Source: Flagellimonas hymeniacidonis
Lineage (GTDB): Bacteria; Bacteroidota; Bacteroidia; Flavobacteriales; Flavobacteriaceae
Direction of reading: 5' to 3'
NCBI RefSeq assembly: GCF_008040165.1
Contig: NZ_VRUR01000002.1
Span: 1,757,109-1,821,108, forward strand
DNA length: 64,000 bases
A program made the translations under genes and the position numbers. Below are positions 46,663-56,871 of this stretch, piece after piece; the first letter of the stretch is position 1, and every line of letters starts with the position of its first letter. The notes beneath the pieces are model-generated. The model had not been told where the DNA came from. It saw only the letters and a list, made by a program, of their open reading frames with translations, and searched no databases.

Positions 46663-48267
46663 CTAAGTAGTTTTTAAAAGTGTGAAGCTATTTGAGAGTG
46701 GGCTTAAACTTTTCATTAATGCTGGAATAAGGCCAGGTCCCAATTCTAAATATAGTTCTGAAAAATTAAGTTGTCTTTCTTGTAGGGATTGATTGGGAAA
46801 AAGCTCGTTTTGCATGTCGGTCATTCGGATTACATGATCTTTCAACTTTCGTTTTTGCGCCTGCAACAATCTTTTTTCCAATGCATCCAGTCCCTTTTTC
46901 TGTTTTACTTCCTGCGCTTTTACAGCGCCCAAAAAGGTTTTATCTGTTTCTTCGGCTAGTTGATAAAGGTTCAGAAACTGTTCTTCCAGAAGCTGTTTCT
47001 GTGGTGAAAAATCGATGTCGATATTGGAAATTTCCCTGATTTTTTTGTTGATAAAACTGTGTTGACCTAAAAAAAGGTCAGTTATTTTTAAGTCCAGATT
47101 TTCAATTTTTTTAGCCTGTTTTTTGCTCATTATAAGTGCTGAATTCCTTAACAGTAGACATGGAAATGCAATATTCATTGCTTCAAAATAGGATTTCAGC
47201 TCTAACCAATAAGCCAACTCTCCACCTCCTCCAATATAGCAGAGGTTTGGCAAAATAACTTCTTGATATAAGGGACGAGCTATAACATTTGGCGAAAACC
47301 GTTCAGGATGTGCGTCAAGCTCTTGTTGTAAATCCTGCTGGGAAAATCTTATCTCTGTATTATTTACCTCGAAAACCCCGTCTTTCTCAATAATTCGTTC
47401 CCGTAGACCATCCTGTAGATAGAAGTAATTTATCTCCCGCGGATTTACTTGGATAGTATAATCTGAAGACACCCTAGCCAAATTATCAATAGACTCTGAT
47501 ACTTTTTTAAATGGAAGGTTTTCAAAAATATCTTGCTTCGCAAAAGGAACCAATAGTTTTTTTAGTGCTGCATCGTCACCATCTACAATAACCAAACCGT
47601 ATGCCCCAAAGAGTTCATTTGCCAAATATCTTGTTGCATCCGCAAGATTGCTATGCCCCAAATACGCCTTTTTAAACAAGCTTTTTAGTTCGTTTGCGAA
47701 ACCTGTATTGCCCAATGAAGCAGAAAAGGTTTCAAAGACATCATCCAGTTTTTTTGTATCAAATCGTCCAACTGCACCCGAAGCTTCCTTTGTCCACTGA
47801 ACTTTTTGGCCTTTAAAATTGAAGTAATTTATCTCATCAAAATCATGATCTTCCGTGGCCATCCAGTAAATGGGAACAAACTCATACTCCTTATACCGTT
47901 CCTTTAATTGCTTTGTTAAGTTGATGGTGGAAATAATCTTGTACAAAAAGTACAAAGGCCCCGTAAAAAGATTCAATTGATGCCCTGTAACTACAGTAAA
48001 CGTTTTTTTATCAGCCAGTTGTTGAATATGATTTGCCGTTGATTCGGAAACCTCAAAACCATTATACTGTGCGGTAAGCGCATTTACCAGAATGGCTCTG
48101 TTGGTTTCTGGATAATTGGCTTCTTTCTCTTTTATTTGATCCCTAAAATTTTCTAATTCGGGAAATCTGTTAAAAAATGGTCCCAGGTCTTCTCGTTGGT
48201 CGAGATAATCACAAATTAGTTTAGAAAAATAACCTGTGTCCTTAAAGGGTATACAATCTACTTCCAT
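46663..48267 (-). CDS. bshC: Bacillithiol biosynthesis cysteine-adding enzyme BshC
   Basis: 534 residues. BshC adds cysteine to glucosaminyl-malate, the final step of bacillithiol synthesis. The Rossmann core is marked by VVTGHQLNLFTGPLYFLYKI and the metal/ligand-binding PIYWMATEDHDFDEINYF; a long C-terminal coiled coil (about 410-500, rich in EE/KK) is typical. A minus-strand TATCTTTA about 25 bases upstream resembles a -7 box. bshA and bshB are not in the window. The presence of this gene indicates that bacillithiol is probably the low-molecular-weight thiol here. Confidence 0.93.
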   Translation of the reverse strand: MEVDCIPFKDTGYFSKLICDYLDQREDLGPFFNRFPELENFRDQIKEKEANYPETNRAILVNALTAQYNGFEVSESTANHIQQLADKKTFTVVTGHQLNLFTGPLYFLYKIISTINLTKQLKERYKEYEFVPIYWMATEDHDFDEINYFNFKGQKVQWTKEASGAVGRFDTKKLDDVFETFSASLGNTGFANELKSLFKKAYLGHSNLADATRYLANELFGAYGLVIVDGDDAALKKLLVPFAKQDIFENLPFKKVSESIDNLARVSSDYTIQVNPREINYFYLQDGLRERIIEKDGVFEVNNTEIRFSQQDLQQELDAHPERFSPNVIARPLYQEVILPNLCYIGGGGELAYWLELKSYFEAMNIAFPCLLLRNSALIMSKKQAKKIENLDLKITDLFLGQHSFINKKIREISNIDIDFSPQKQLLEEQFLNLYQLAEETDKTFLGAVKAQEVKQKKGLDALEKRLLQAQKRKLKDHVIRMTDMQNELFPNQSLQERQLNFSELYLELGPGLIPALMKSLSPLSNSFTLLKTT

Positions 48268-48393
48268 TAAAGCTTTAATCTGGCGTTAAAGATAAACCTC
48301 TTCTTTTTTTCAGTTCCTAAAAATACGTTAATTACGTTTTCTGTTTTTACCACATGCTATGGTTACAAAAGTGGCAATTCTGGAATTTATTGT

Positions 48394-48401
48394 TAGATTT
48401 G
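48394..48401 (+). promoter_or_regulatory. TAnnTTTG promoter -7 box of the M14 peptidase gene
   Basis: Reads TAGATTTG, with the peptidase ATG 23 bases downstream at 48424. No clear TTTG was found near -33. Confidence 0.45.
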
Positions 48402-48423
48402 AGTCTCACTAATTGACCTGTAC

Positions 48424-50880
48424 ATGACAAGATTTCTACTTTTATTATTTGTTCTTATTTCGTTTTCGACAATAGCACAACTAAAATCCCCATCGGAGTT
48501 TTTGGGATACGAACTTGGCACCCAATTTACAAGACATCATGAGGTGGTGGACTATTATGAATATTTGGCCAAGGAAGCCTCGGATAAGGTTAAACTGACC
48601 ATTTACGGGCAAACCAACGAGCGTAGACCTTTGCTATTGGCGTATGTTTCTTCTGCCGATAACATTTCCAACCTGGAGAGCATAAGACAAGAGCACTTAA
48701 AAGATACTGAAGGAACAGGAAATTCATCCAAAGCGATAGTCTGGCTGAGCTATAATGTACATGGCAATGAAAGTGTGAGTACGGAGGCTTCCATGCAAAC
48801 TATTTATGATTTATTAACGACCAAAAGTGCTTATCTCGAAAATACGGTGATCATTATGGACCCATGTATAAATCCTGATGGTAGAGATCGTTATAGCAAT
48901 TGGTACAATCAATATAAAAATTCACCTCACCAGGTAGACCCAAACAGTAAAGAACACAATGAAGGCTGGTGGAACGGAAGGAGCAACCACTATATGTTCG
49001 ATTTAAACCGTGATTGGGCATGGTTGACACAGATAGAAAGCCAACAGCGATTAAAAGTATATAATGAATGGTTACCGCATGTGCATGTTGATTTTCATGA
49101 GCAAGGGGTGGACAATCCGTACTTTTTTGCCCCGGCTGCGGAGCCATATCACGAAGTGGTTACCAATTTTCAAAGAGATTTTCAGGTTACCCTAGGAAAA
49201 AACCATGCGAAATATTTTGATGCCAAGGGCTGGTTCTATTTTACTAAAGAAATGTTTGATCTTTTCTATCCCAGTTACGGAGACACTTACCCTACCTATA
49301 ATGGCGCAATTGGAATGACATATGAACAAGGTGGAAGTGGCCGTGGAGGTCTAGGGGTAATCACAAGAATTGGAGACACCCTAACTTTAAAAGATCGTCT
49401 TGCCCATCACTATACTACAGGGCTATCCACAATAGAGGTCTCATCAAAAAATGCAGATAAACTAAACAGCGAGTTTAGAAAATTCTATCAAAACAAAAAC
49501 TTCAAGTATAAGAGCTATGTGCTCAGTGGGGAAAATGACAAAATTGATGCTTTGACCCAATTACTTTCAAAACATAATATCCATTTTGGAAGGGCTTCCA
49601 AGGGTTCAGTTAAAGGATTACGCTATAATTCCGGTGCTAATGGAAGTATGCCAACAAATGAAAATAGTCTTGTGGTGTCCACAAATCAACCCAAAGGAAC
49701 TTTGGTTAAGGTGTTGTTTGAACCCAATGCCAAGCTCAGTGATTCTCTTACGTATGACATCACGGCTTGGTCGTTGCCCTATGCCTATGGACTTAATGCA
49801 GTTGCTTCCACTGCTGCTGTAAATTCACAACCTGCAGGAGGATGGACTGTTTTACCTCCTAAAGGTGCTAACATTAGTTCTGATGCATATGCGTATGTGT
49901 CACATTGGAGAAGTATGAAAGATGCCCGCTTTTTAGCGGATTTATTAAAGAATGGCATCCGTGTACGCAAAACCGATCATCCTTTTTCCATTGATGGAAC
50001 ATCATACAAAAGAGGTAGCTTAATTATTACCAAAGGGGATAACCAGCATAAAGAAGATTTCATTTCAATGCTTACGGAAATAGCCTTCAAGCACAAAATT
50101 CTTTTAAACTCCACCTCTACTGGTTTTGTGGATTCTGGTAAAGATTTTGGTTCCGCCTATGTTCAAATGATTACCAAGCCAAAAATCGCAGTATTGTCCG
50201 GGAAACCCACTTCAACATATCGTTTTGGTGAAATATGGCACTTTTTTGAGCAACAATTGCATTATCCGCTTTCCGTTTTGGATGCTGACTATATAGATCG
50301 TGTGGATTTGAATGACTACCACGTTTTAGTGCTTCCAGGAGGTCGTTACAGTGATTTCTTCAACGAAAAGCAACTAAAAAAGTTGAAAACTTGGGTTAAA
50401 AGTGGTGGAAAGCTTATCGCTATGGGAGGAGCAATTGACGGCCTTGCTAGTGAAAAAGGGTTCAACATCAAAAAGAAAGAGGTTGCCAAAGATTCAGCAG
50501 AGAGCAAACCAAAACCACATAAAAGTACGCAAAGGGAACGTATGAAAAATGCTATTACAGGAGCCATTTTTAAAACGAAAGTGGATACTAGCCACCCATT
50601 GGCATACGGATATGCGACGGACTATTTTACCCTTAAATTAGGCAGTGCCAGCTATAACTACTTAAAAAACGGTAATGCCGTTTACCTCGAAAGCAATACT
50701 GCACCGGTTTCTGGATTTGCAGGCAGTGATGCCCAGAAAAAAGTTGCCAAATCCTTAGTTTTTGGTGTTGAACAACATGGGCAAGGTCAAGTAGTTTATA
50801 TGGTGGACAACCCCCTATTTAGAGGTTTTTGGGAAAACGGAAAGCTGTTTTTTGCCAATGCACTTTTTATGGTAGACTAA
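48424..50880 (+). CDS. M14 family zinc carboxypeptidase with C-terminal amidotransferase-like domain
   Basis: 818 residues with a signal peptide (ending TIAQ). The M14 domain (about 35-345) shows the zinc ligands H113 and E116 in HGNES, a histidine in VDFHEQG (H225), the substrate arginine region in NPDGRDRYSNW and catalytic E301 in TYEQGGSG. Residues about 590-700 and 780-818 resemble a class I glutamine amidotransferase-like fold (HVLVLPGGRY), a combination seen in Bacteroidota M14 proteins; it has no obvious nucleophile. The enzyme would trim peptides in the periplasm or outside. It stands alone with its own promoter. Confidence 0.88.
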   Translation: MTRFLLLLFVLISFSTIAQLKSPSEFLGYELGTQFTRHHEVVDYYEYLAKEASDKVKLTIYGQTNERRPLLLAYVSSADNISNLESIRQEHLKDTEGTGNSSKAIVWLSYNVHGNESVSTEASMQTIYDLLTTKSAYLENTVIIMDPCINPDGRDRYSNWYNQYKNSPHQVDPNSKEHNEGWWNGRSNHYMFDLNRDWAWLTQIESQQRLKVYNEWLPHVHVDFHEQGVDNPYFFAPAAEPYHEVVTNFQRDFQVTLGKNHAKYFDAKGWFYFTKEMFDLFYPSYGDTYPTYNGAIGMTYEQGGSGRGGLGVITRIGDTLTLKDRLAHHYTTGLSTIEVSSKNADKLNSEFRKFYQNKNFKYKSYVLSGENDKIDALTQLLSKHNIHFGRASKGSVKGLRYNSGANGSMPTNENSLVVSTNQPKGTLVKVLFEPNAKLSDSLTYDITAWSLPYAYGLNAVASTAAVNSQPAGGWTVLPPKGANISSDAYAYVSHWRSMKDARFLADLLKNGIRVRKTDHPFSIDGTSYKRGSLIITKGDNQHKEDFISMLTEIAFKHKILLNSTSTGFVDSGKDFGSAYVQMITKPKIAVLSGKPTSTYRFGEIWHFFEQQLHYPLSVLDADYIDRVDLNDYHVLVLPGGRYSDFFNEKQLKKLKTWVKSGGKLIAMGGAIDGLASEKGFNIKKKEVAKDSAESKPKPHKSTQRERMKNAITGAIFKTKVDTSHPLAYGYATDYFTLKLGSASYNYLKNGNAVYLESNTAPVSGFAGSDAQKKVAKSLVFGVEQHGQGQVVYMVDNPLFRGFWENGKLFFANALFMVD

Positions 50881-51108
50881 GAAATATCTGTTTTAAAAAA
50901 GATTATACGTTTTTGGCGTAAGGCCATATAATTACCCACGACTAGGAACGCGCTTTTCATAGCGAAGTCCCATGCATCATCTGCCGCTATTTAAGCTAAA
51001 AAATTGAAATAGGTTTCGTTTAGTAAATGAAACGTGCAATCAACCCTTTATATCATTAAAAATCATTAATTTAGAGTAGTTGTTTTTAACTCAAAAACCG
51101 CGGAAGTT

Positions 51109-52431
51109 ATGTACAGGACATATTCAGGAATTCAGAAAAAGACCCTTACAATAGTATGCTCAATATTATATGTTTTGGCGTTTGGAACGACAAGTGCGTT
51201 CGCATTTCAGGAACAAAATAAGGCTGAAAACTATAAACAATACAAAGGAGAAGTAATTGATGGATCGTCTAGCAAACCTTTAGTTTTTGCGACACTTTCG
51301 GTAGAAGGCACCAATATTAGTACAATTACCAATACTGAAGGGGGCTTTCTTTTAAAAATCCCGGAAAGTATTACAGATGGCACCGTGGTCGTTTCCTTTT
51401 TAGGCTATAAAAGCAAAACCATACCATTATCTCAATTAAAATCAAACAAAAACAAAATTTCTCTTATAGTTTCTGTTACAGAGCTTTCAGAAGTAAATAT
51501 TAATGCCCCAAAGGATGCGGCGGCATTGGTTAGGGAAACATTGTCCAGAAAAGGGGACAATTATTTTGAAGATCCCACTTTAATGACAGCATTTTACCGG
51601 GAAACTATCAAAAAGAGAAGAAAAAACGTATCCCTATCAGAAGCCGTGGTCAATATTTATAAAACGCCCTATAATTCGCTTCGCAAGGATGCAGTAGAGC
51701 TATACAAGGCAAGAAAAAGTACAGATTACAGTAAATTGGATACGGTGGCCCTCAAACTGCAAGGAGGTCCTTTTAATGCGTTATATGTTGATATCATAAA
51801 GTACCCAGAGTATATTTTCTCCGAAGGATCTATTTCTGACTATAAATTTACGTTTAGTCGTTCTACCAGAATCAATGACAAGCTAATTTATGTGATTAAA
51901 TTCAATCAATTGGAAACCATTTTAGAACCACTGTATGCAGGGGAGTTATTTATTGATGTGGAGAACAAGACCCTTACAAGTGCCATATATACCTTAAACA
52001 TTACTGATAAAGAAAAAGCGGCCCGACTTTTTGTTCGAAGAAAACCAGCAAAAGTGGATGTATGGCCTACCGAAGTAGCTTACCGTGTAGATTACAGGGA
52101 AAAAGGCGGAAAATGGTATTATGGCTATAGCAATGTTCTTTTGGAATTTAAAGTGGATTGGAAAGATAAATTGTTCAACTCTGTTTACAGTATGACAGCA
52201 GAAATGGCCGTTACGGACTGGGAAAAGAACATTACCGGACAGTTACCAAAAAATAGGGAACGTATTAAAAAGTCAATAATTTTAAGCGATGAAGCTCTTG
52301 GTTTTTCTGATCCAGATTTTTGGGGTGAATACAATATTATTGAACCTGAAAAATCTATAGAATCTGCAATAAAAAAAATACAGCGCCAATTGCGTAGATC
52401 AAAATCAAAAGGGGGAACTTCGGCTCCTTAA
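51109..52431 (+). CDS. Secreted protein with carboxypeptidase-like regulatory domain
   Basis: 440 residues with a longer signal peptide (about 1-32, ending AFAFQ). A carboxypeptidase-regulatory-like (CarboxypepD_reg) beta-sandwich covers about 45-130, including KGEVIDGSSSKPLVFATLSV and TNTEGGF and ending in VSFLGYKSK. The rest is a beta-rich domain (about 140-430) of the type found in DUF5686-like surface proteins but shorter than full-length relatives and without a predicted barrel. The function is unknown; the sandwich is the same one that caps TonB-dependent transporters. A bidirectional terminator follows. Confidence 0.75.
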   Translation: MYRTYSGIQKKTLTIVCSILYVLAFGTTSAFAFQEQNKAENYKQYKGEVIDGSSSKPLVFATLSVEGTNISTITNTEGGFLLKIPESITDGTVVVSFLGYKSKTIPLSQLKSNKNKISLIVSVTELSEVNINAPKDAAALVRETLSRKGDNYFEDPTLMTAFYRETIKKRRKNVSLSEAVVNIYKTPYNSLRKDAVELYKARKSTDYSKLDTVALKLQGGPFNALYVDIIKYPEYIFSEGSISDYKFTFSRSTRINDKLIYVIKFNQLETILEPLYAGELFIDVENKTLTSAIYTLNITDKEKAARLFVRRKPAKVDVWPTEVAYRVDYREKGGKWYYGYSNVLLEFKVDWKDKLFNSVYSMTAEMAVTDWEKNITGQLPKNRERIKKSIILSDEALGFSDPDFWGEYNIIEPEKSIESAIKKIQRQLRRSKSKGGTSAP

Positions 52432-52452
52432 TTAACTTAAGTTTTAATATTG

Positions 52453-52478
52453 AAAAAGCCCCTTTTAAGGGGCTTTTT
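52453..52478. terminator. Bidirectional Rho-independent terminator
   Basis: AAAAAGCCCC pairs with GGGGCTTTTT (52453-52462 and 52469-52478) around a TTTTAA loop, and both strands have a T run. It separates the convergent sandwich-protein and rocD genes. Confidence 0.85.
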
Positions 52479-53723
52479 TTATTTTTCAAATTCTTGTAGT
52501 GTTCTTATAATAATGGATACACAATCCATTAGTTGCTCGTGGTTCATCACCAATGGGGGTGCAAACCTAATAATGTTACCATGGGTTGGTTTTGCCAAAA
52601 GACCATTTTCTTTTAATGCCAAGCAAATATTCCAAGCAGTTGAACTATCTTCTGTGTCATTAATTAAAATTGCATTTAACAACCCTTTACCACGAACTTT
52701 TACAACCAAGTCACAGGTATCTATAAACTTGTTAAGTTCATTTCTAAAGAGCTCTCCCAATTCAAAGGCATTTTGGGCCAGTGCCTCATCTTTAACCACT
52801 TCAAGAGCGGCAATAGCAACTGCTGCGGCAACTGGATTGCCTCCAAACGTACTTCCATGGCTTCCTGGAGTAATAACGTCCATGATATCATCATTTGCCA
52901 AAACAGCAGAAACAGGATATGCTCCCCCAGAAAGGGCTTTACCTAAAATCAACATATCTGGTTTCACATTTTCATGATCAACTGCCAACATTTTGCCTGT
53001 TCTTGCAATTCCAGTTTGAACTTCATCTGCAATAAAAAGCACGTTGTATTCTTCGCATAATGCTTTTGCTTTTGATAAGTATCCTTCGGATGGCACATAA
53101 ACTCCTGCTTCACCCTGAATAGGCTCTACTAAAAATCCTGCAACATTTGGATTGTTCTCTAAGGCGTTTTTTAAGGCTGATAAATTATCATACTCAATTT
53201 TTATGAAACCCTCTGTATAAGGCCCATAGTTTTCCCTTGCAACTGGGTCATTGGAAAACGAAATGATTGTAGTGGTTCTCCCGTGAAAATTGTTCTCACA
53301 AACAATAAGCTGCGCTTGATTCTCTGGAATCCCTTTTTTCTGGTACGCCCATCGTCTGCATATCTTTAATGCGGTTTCCACAGCCTCCGCTCCAGTATTC
53401 ATTGGCAAAAGCTTGTCAAAATCAAATACGGACGTAGCATACTCCTCATACCTCCCCAACATATCATTATGAAATGCTCTTGAGGTCAATGTTAACGTCT
53501 TTGCTTGCTCTGTCATTGCTCCAACAATTTTTGGGTGACAATGTCCTTGGTTCACTGCGGAGTAGGCGGATAAAAAGTCATAATACTTTTTGCCTTCAAC
53601 ATCCCACACAAATACACCTTCTCCCCTGCTTAATACAACAGGTAGTGGATGGTAATTGTGTGCTCCGTGCTTGTTTTCTAAATCTATCGCTTGCTGCGAT
53701 GTTAAATGTTCTAAAACAGCCAT
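52479..53723 (-). CDS. rocD: Ornithine--oxo-acid transaminase RocD
   Basis: 414 residues of the class III aminotransferases. It converts ornithine and 2-oxoglutarate to glutamate semialdehyde and glutamate, linking arginine breakdown to proline. The PLP-binding lysine is K262 in [11 protein letters not shown] and D233 in ADEVQTG contacts the cofactor nitrogen. The N-terminal [16 protein letters not shown] and the [13 protein letters not shown] segment are hallmarks of ornithine aminotransferase rather than acetylornithine aminotransferase. It stands alone; the upstream 150 bases hold no gene. Confidence 0.93.
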   Translation of the reverse strand: MAVLEHLTSQQAIDLENKHGAHNYHPLPVVLSRGEGVFVWDVEGKKYYDFLSAYSAVNQGHCHPKIVGAMTEQAKTLTLTSRAFHNDMLGRYEEYATSVFDFDKLLPMNTGAEAVETALKICRRWAYQKKGIPENQAQLIVCENNFHGRTTTIISFSNDPVARENYGPYTEGFIKIEYDNLSALKNALENNPNVAGFLVEPIQGEAGVYVPSEGYLSKAKALCEEYNVLFIADEVQTGIARTGKMLAVDHENVKPDMLILGKALSGGAYPVSAVLANDDIMDVITPGSHGSTFGGNPVAAAVAIAALEVVKDEALAQNAFELGELFRNELNKFIDTCDLVVKVRGKGLLNAILINDTEDSSTAWNICLALKENGLLAKPTHGNIIRFAPPLVMNHEQLMDCVSIIIRTLQEFEK

Positions 53724-53875
53724 TTTAAATGTGTTTAATTAATAAAATAACCATTCCTGCAATACCTTTATCCTTTCGAAGTCTCGAAAATTCAGCGTGG
53801 GAGAGAAATCATCCCTGAAGAGCCGCTAAATTATTAAAAATTGTTCAATTTTCATGAATTTATCCGCTGTACCCA

Positions 53876-54256
53876 TTATTTTTTATGGGCCAAAGCGGAA
53901 ATTTGTAACTCCAATCGTTTAAGCTCCCGTAAAATATCGTTTTTGTCCATTTGCATCCAAAAGTAAAGCTTTAGCATACTCATCATCAACATACTGGTAA
54001 ACATACCCGCCCCCCATTTGATGAGCTCATTTGTGGCTTCTGCGTTTAAAAATTGGATTAAACAGTACACCAGCAACCCAAAAAATACGAGCACCATAAT
54101 ATTCATTATAATGGCCAACCAGCCCATTTTTCCTTTAAAAATGCCACCAAATTTTTCCAATACATTTTGTTCTCCAAGCTCATCATAAAACTTTGCTTCC
54201 TCCTGTGTTAAGGCCTCCTTTATCAATTCATCTATTTTTTCAATATCCTTTTTCAT
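53876..54256 (-). CDS. DUF6768 family membrane protein
   Basis: 126 residues. A charged N-terminus (IDELIKEALTQEEAKFYDELGEQ, split over residues 8-30) precedes two membrane segments (about 45-68 and 80-97) and a C-terminal helix with LRELKRLELQISAL. This matches the DUF6768 family, which follows ECF sigma genes in flavobacteria. The start lies 17 bases inside the sigma gene, so translation is coupled. An anti-sigma role is likely from context; no direct evidence is in the sequence. Confidence 0.75.
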   Translation of the reverse strand: MKKDIEKIDELIKEALTQEEAKFYDELGEQNVLEKFGGIFKGKMGWLAIIMNIMVLVFFGLLVYCLIQFLNAEATNELIKWGAGMFTSMLMMSMLKLYFWMQMDKNDILRELKRLELQISALAHKK

Positions 54257-54797
54257 TTTTTCTTGTTTTTAAAATTGTTTTTAATCGTTCTCGAGCGTGG
54301 AACAATCTAGATTTTGTAGTTCCAACGGAAATGTCAAGTATCTCACCAATCTCTTTTAGCGAATATTCTTCCAGATAGAATAACCTTAGTACCATACGTT
54401 GGTTCTCTGGTAATTCTTTTATGACTGAAAGAAGTAGTTTCAAATCCGATTCCCTTGTGTCATCAGCAACATCCACTTCGTACTCTCTAGAATAGTCGTT
54501 AATTTTTGCCTTGTCTCGTTTTACCTTACTTATGTAATCCAAAGACTTTCGTGTCACAATTTTGGTAGCCCAACTTCCGAAACTATTGGGCTCTTTTAGG
54601 GTATGCAATTTGTTCATAATGACCTTCCATGAATCTTGCACGATGTCTTTTGAGGCCTCAATATCCATGGTATATCTATAGGACTGTTTGCATAATCTTA
54701 AGTGATGTCGGTTGACCAGAATAGGGAAGGATTTTTTATTCCCAGATTGGTATTCCAACACTACCAGTCCATCAAACACTTTTTCAGTTGTTTTCAT
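54240..54797 (-). CDS. RNA polymerase ECF-type sigma-70 factor
   Basis: 185 residues. Region 2 includes IVQDSWKVIMNKL and FGSWATKIVTRKSLDYI; region 4 contains LPENQRMVLRLFYLEEYSL and the ISVGTTKSRLFHARERL helix-turn-helix. It is longer than the 2.1 kb sigma factor and unrelated beyond the family. Its partner is the overlapping DUF6768 gene. Its upstream region is shared with the divergent rlmD gene (118 bases between starts). The genes it controls are unknown. Confidence 0.9.
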   Translation of the reverse strand: MKTTEKVFDGLVVLEYQSGNKKSFPILVNRHHLRLCKQSYRYTMDIEASKDIVQDSWKVIMNKLHTLKEPNSFGSWATKIVTRKSLDYISKVKRDKAKINDYSREYEVDVADDTRESDLKLLLSVIKELPENQRMVLRLFYLEEYSLKEIGEILDISVGTTKSRLFHARERLKTILKTRKNEKGY

Positions 54798-54903
54798 AAT
54801 ATCTTCTACCCTATAGACCGTGTAATTTTGAAAAGGTTCAAAAAAAATATCTTTTCCTCAATTCATTTATACAAGATACTTGTTCTTTATAAAAACCTAT
54901 TCT

Positions 54904-54911
54904 TACTTTTG
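54904..54911 (+). promoter_or_regulatory. TAnnTTTG promoter -7 box of rlmD
   Basis: Reads TACTTTTG, four bases (CCCC) before ATG 54916, with a TTG 21 bases upstream (54880-54882) as a possible -33 element. It gives a leaderless transcript. Confidence 0.6.
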
Positions 54912-54915
54912 CCCC

Positions 54916-56328
54916 ATGCGCAAAAAAAACAGGCGACAAACGTTTGAACATGTCGAAGTAATAGATGCCGGAGCAAAAGGGAAATCAGTAGGCAAAGCTC
55001 CAGATGGCAGAATAATATTTCTTTCCAATGCAGTACCTGGAGATGTGGTTGATGTTATGACAACCAAAAAAAGGAAGGCCTATTTTGAAGGTGTCGCTAC
55101 AAACTTCCATACACTTTCTGAAAAAAGAACTGACCCAAAATGCGAACATTTTGGCGTTTGTGGAGGGTGCAAATGGCAACATATGGGTTATGAGCACCAG
55201 CTTCATTTTAAACAGAAAGAGGTAGAAAATAACTTAAAACGTATTGGAAATCTGGAGCTGCCAGAAATGACTCCGATTTTAGGGTCTAAAAAACAATATT
55301 TCTATCGTAACAAGATGGAATTTTCATTTTCCAATAGTCGTTGGTTGACTCAGGAGGAAATTAATTCAAAAGCGCAAATTGAAGATAGAAATGCTTTAGG
55401 ATTCCATATTCCAGGAATGTGGGATAAAATTCTGGACATAAAAAAATGTCATTTGCAAGAAGATCCATCAAACACGATTCGATTGGAGATTCGCAATTTT
55501 GCCACCGAGAATGGGCTTTCATTTTTTAATCCGAGACAACAACAGGGTTTGTTAAGAACTATGCTATTGAGGACTTCCTCTACTGGAGAAATTATGCTAC
55601 TCATCCAATTTTTTGAAGACAATCAGCAGAAGCGGGAGTTACTTCTGAATCATATTAGCCAAAAATTCCCAGATATCACCTCCCTGCTTTATGTCATTAA
55701 CCAAAAACAAAATGATACCATTTATGATCAAGACGTAGTATGTTTTGCTGGTCGTGATCATATTTTTGAGGAAATGGAAGGGCTTCAATTCAAAATAAAT
55801 GCAAAATCTTTTTACCAAACAAATTCCCAACAAGCATACGAGCTGTACAAAGTTACTCGCGATTTTGCAGGTCTAACTGGAGATGAACTGGTGTATGACT
55901 TGTACACAGGAACAGGAACCATAGCTCAGTTTATATCTAAAAAAGCTAAAAAAGTAGTCGGTGTGGAATCTGTTCCAGAAGCCATTGAAGATGCAAAAAC
56001 CAATGCAAGTAATAATGCTATTTCCAATGTTGAATTTGTTGTCGGAGATATGAAAAACGTCTTTAATGATGCTTTTATAGCTGAACATGGTCAACCTGAC
56101 ATTATTATTACGGACCCCCCTAGAGACGGAATGCATAAAGCTGTGGTAGCACAACTTTTACAGGTGGCTCCTAAAAAAATTGTGTATGTAAGCTGCAACA
56201 GTGCCACCCAGGCAAGGGATTTGGCCTTGTTGGATGAAAAATACAAGGTCACAAAAGTTCAACCGGTAGATATGTTTCCACAAACTTTCCACGTTGAAAA
56301 TGTTGTACTTTTGGAGAAACGGGTATAG
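54916..56328 (+). CDS. rlmD: 23S rRNA (uracil-5-)-methyltransferase RlmD
   Basis: 470 residues from ATG 54916; the open frame begins at a TTG at 54880 but the promoter box lies between. It is a TrmA/RlmD-type enzyme that methylates C5 of a uridine in 23S rRNA. A TRAM domain (about 5-70) precedes the [4Fe-4S] cysteines, seen in CEHFGVCGGCKW and KKCHLQ, and the SAM-binding DLYTGTGTIAQF, DPPRDGMH and the catalytic cysteine in YVSCNSATQARDL. The family includes RlmC/RlmD/RlmCD; RlmD is the best fit but the target base (1939 in E. coli numbering) is not shown by sequence. Confidence 0.92.
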   Translation: MRKKNRRQTFEHVEVIDAGAKGKSVGKAPDGRIIFLSNAVPGDVVDVMTTKKRKAYFEGVATNFHTLSEKRTDPKCEHFGVCGGCKWQHMGYEHQLHFKQKEVENNLKRIGNLELPEMTPILGSKKQYFYRNKMEFSFSNSRWLTQEEINSKAQIEDRNALGFHIPGMWDKILDIKKCHLQEDPSNTIRLEIRNFATENGLSFFNPRQQQGLLRTMLLRTSSTGEIMLLIQFFEDNQQKRELLLNHISQKFPDITSLLYVINQKQNDTIYDQDVVCFAGRDHIFEEMEGLQFKINAKSFYQTNSQQAYELYKVTRDFAGLTGDELVYDLYTGTGTIAQFISKKAKKVVGVESVPEAIEDAKTNASNNAISNVEFVVGDMKNVFNDAFIAEHGQPDIIITDPPRDGMHKAVVAQLLQVAPKKIVYVSCNSATQARDLALLDEKYKVTKVQPVDMFPQTFHVENVVLLEKRV

Positions 56329-56334
56329 TTTTTG

Positions 56335-56871
56335 ATGAAATCTGTTTTTAGTTTTAGCATGAAAAAAATACTTTCCATCTTTCTTATCCTTTCCTTCCTT
56401 ATCTATGTTACTTCTTGTGAAAAAGATGACATCTGTGTTGATGGAGATACACCACTTTTGGTTATTGGCTTTTTTGATGTAACAGATACAACTCTGGCAA
56501 AAGAAGTTCCATTACTTAGAATCCGAGAGACCATTTTAGATACTACTGTCAATACCATTGATGACCGTTCCAGTAGTTTGGATTCAATAGCCATTCCGTT
56601 GCGTATAGATGCTACCAGCACCAGTTTTGCTTTTATTACAGATTCTGCTGATGATGACACTACAGGAGAAGAAACTGGAAACATAGATACACTAACTATT
56701 GCATATTCAACCCAAGAAGCCTTTATTTCAAGGGCATGTGGTTTTGTTGCCAATTATGGAGATTTAACCATTACACTCCCAGAAAGCGCTACCAATTGGG
56801 TGCAAGACATCACTGTGGTGCAACAAACCATTGAAAATTCCAACAACATCCATGTCAAGATATTTCACTAG
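56335..56871 (+). CDS. DUF6452 family lipoprotein-like protein
   Basis: 178 residues from ATG 56335 (ATG 56359 would still leave a signal peptide). The N-terminal hydrophobic segment ends in a VTSC lipobox-like sequence before EKDDIC, so it is probably a lipoprotein. The mature part has the ICVDGDTPLLVIGFFD strand typical of DUF6452 and a second half with repeated beta strands. The family follows rlmD in flavobacterial genomes. Its function is unknown. It overlaps the next gene by 20 bases. Confidence 0.75.
   Translation: MKSVFSFSMKKILSIFLILSFLIYVTSCEKDDICVDGDTPLLVIGFFDVTDTTLAKEVPLLRIRETILDTTVNTIDDRSSSLDSIAIPLRIDATSTSFAFITDSADDDTTGEETGNIDTLTIAYSTQEAFISRACGFVANYGDLTITLPESATNWVQDITVVQQTIENSNNIHVKIFH

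Noticed and set aside
52450..52977. 175-codon plus-strand open frame opposite rocD
   Set aside because: It begins at the terminator hairpin and lies over a well-supported aminotransferase gene; composition is that of a shadow frame.
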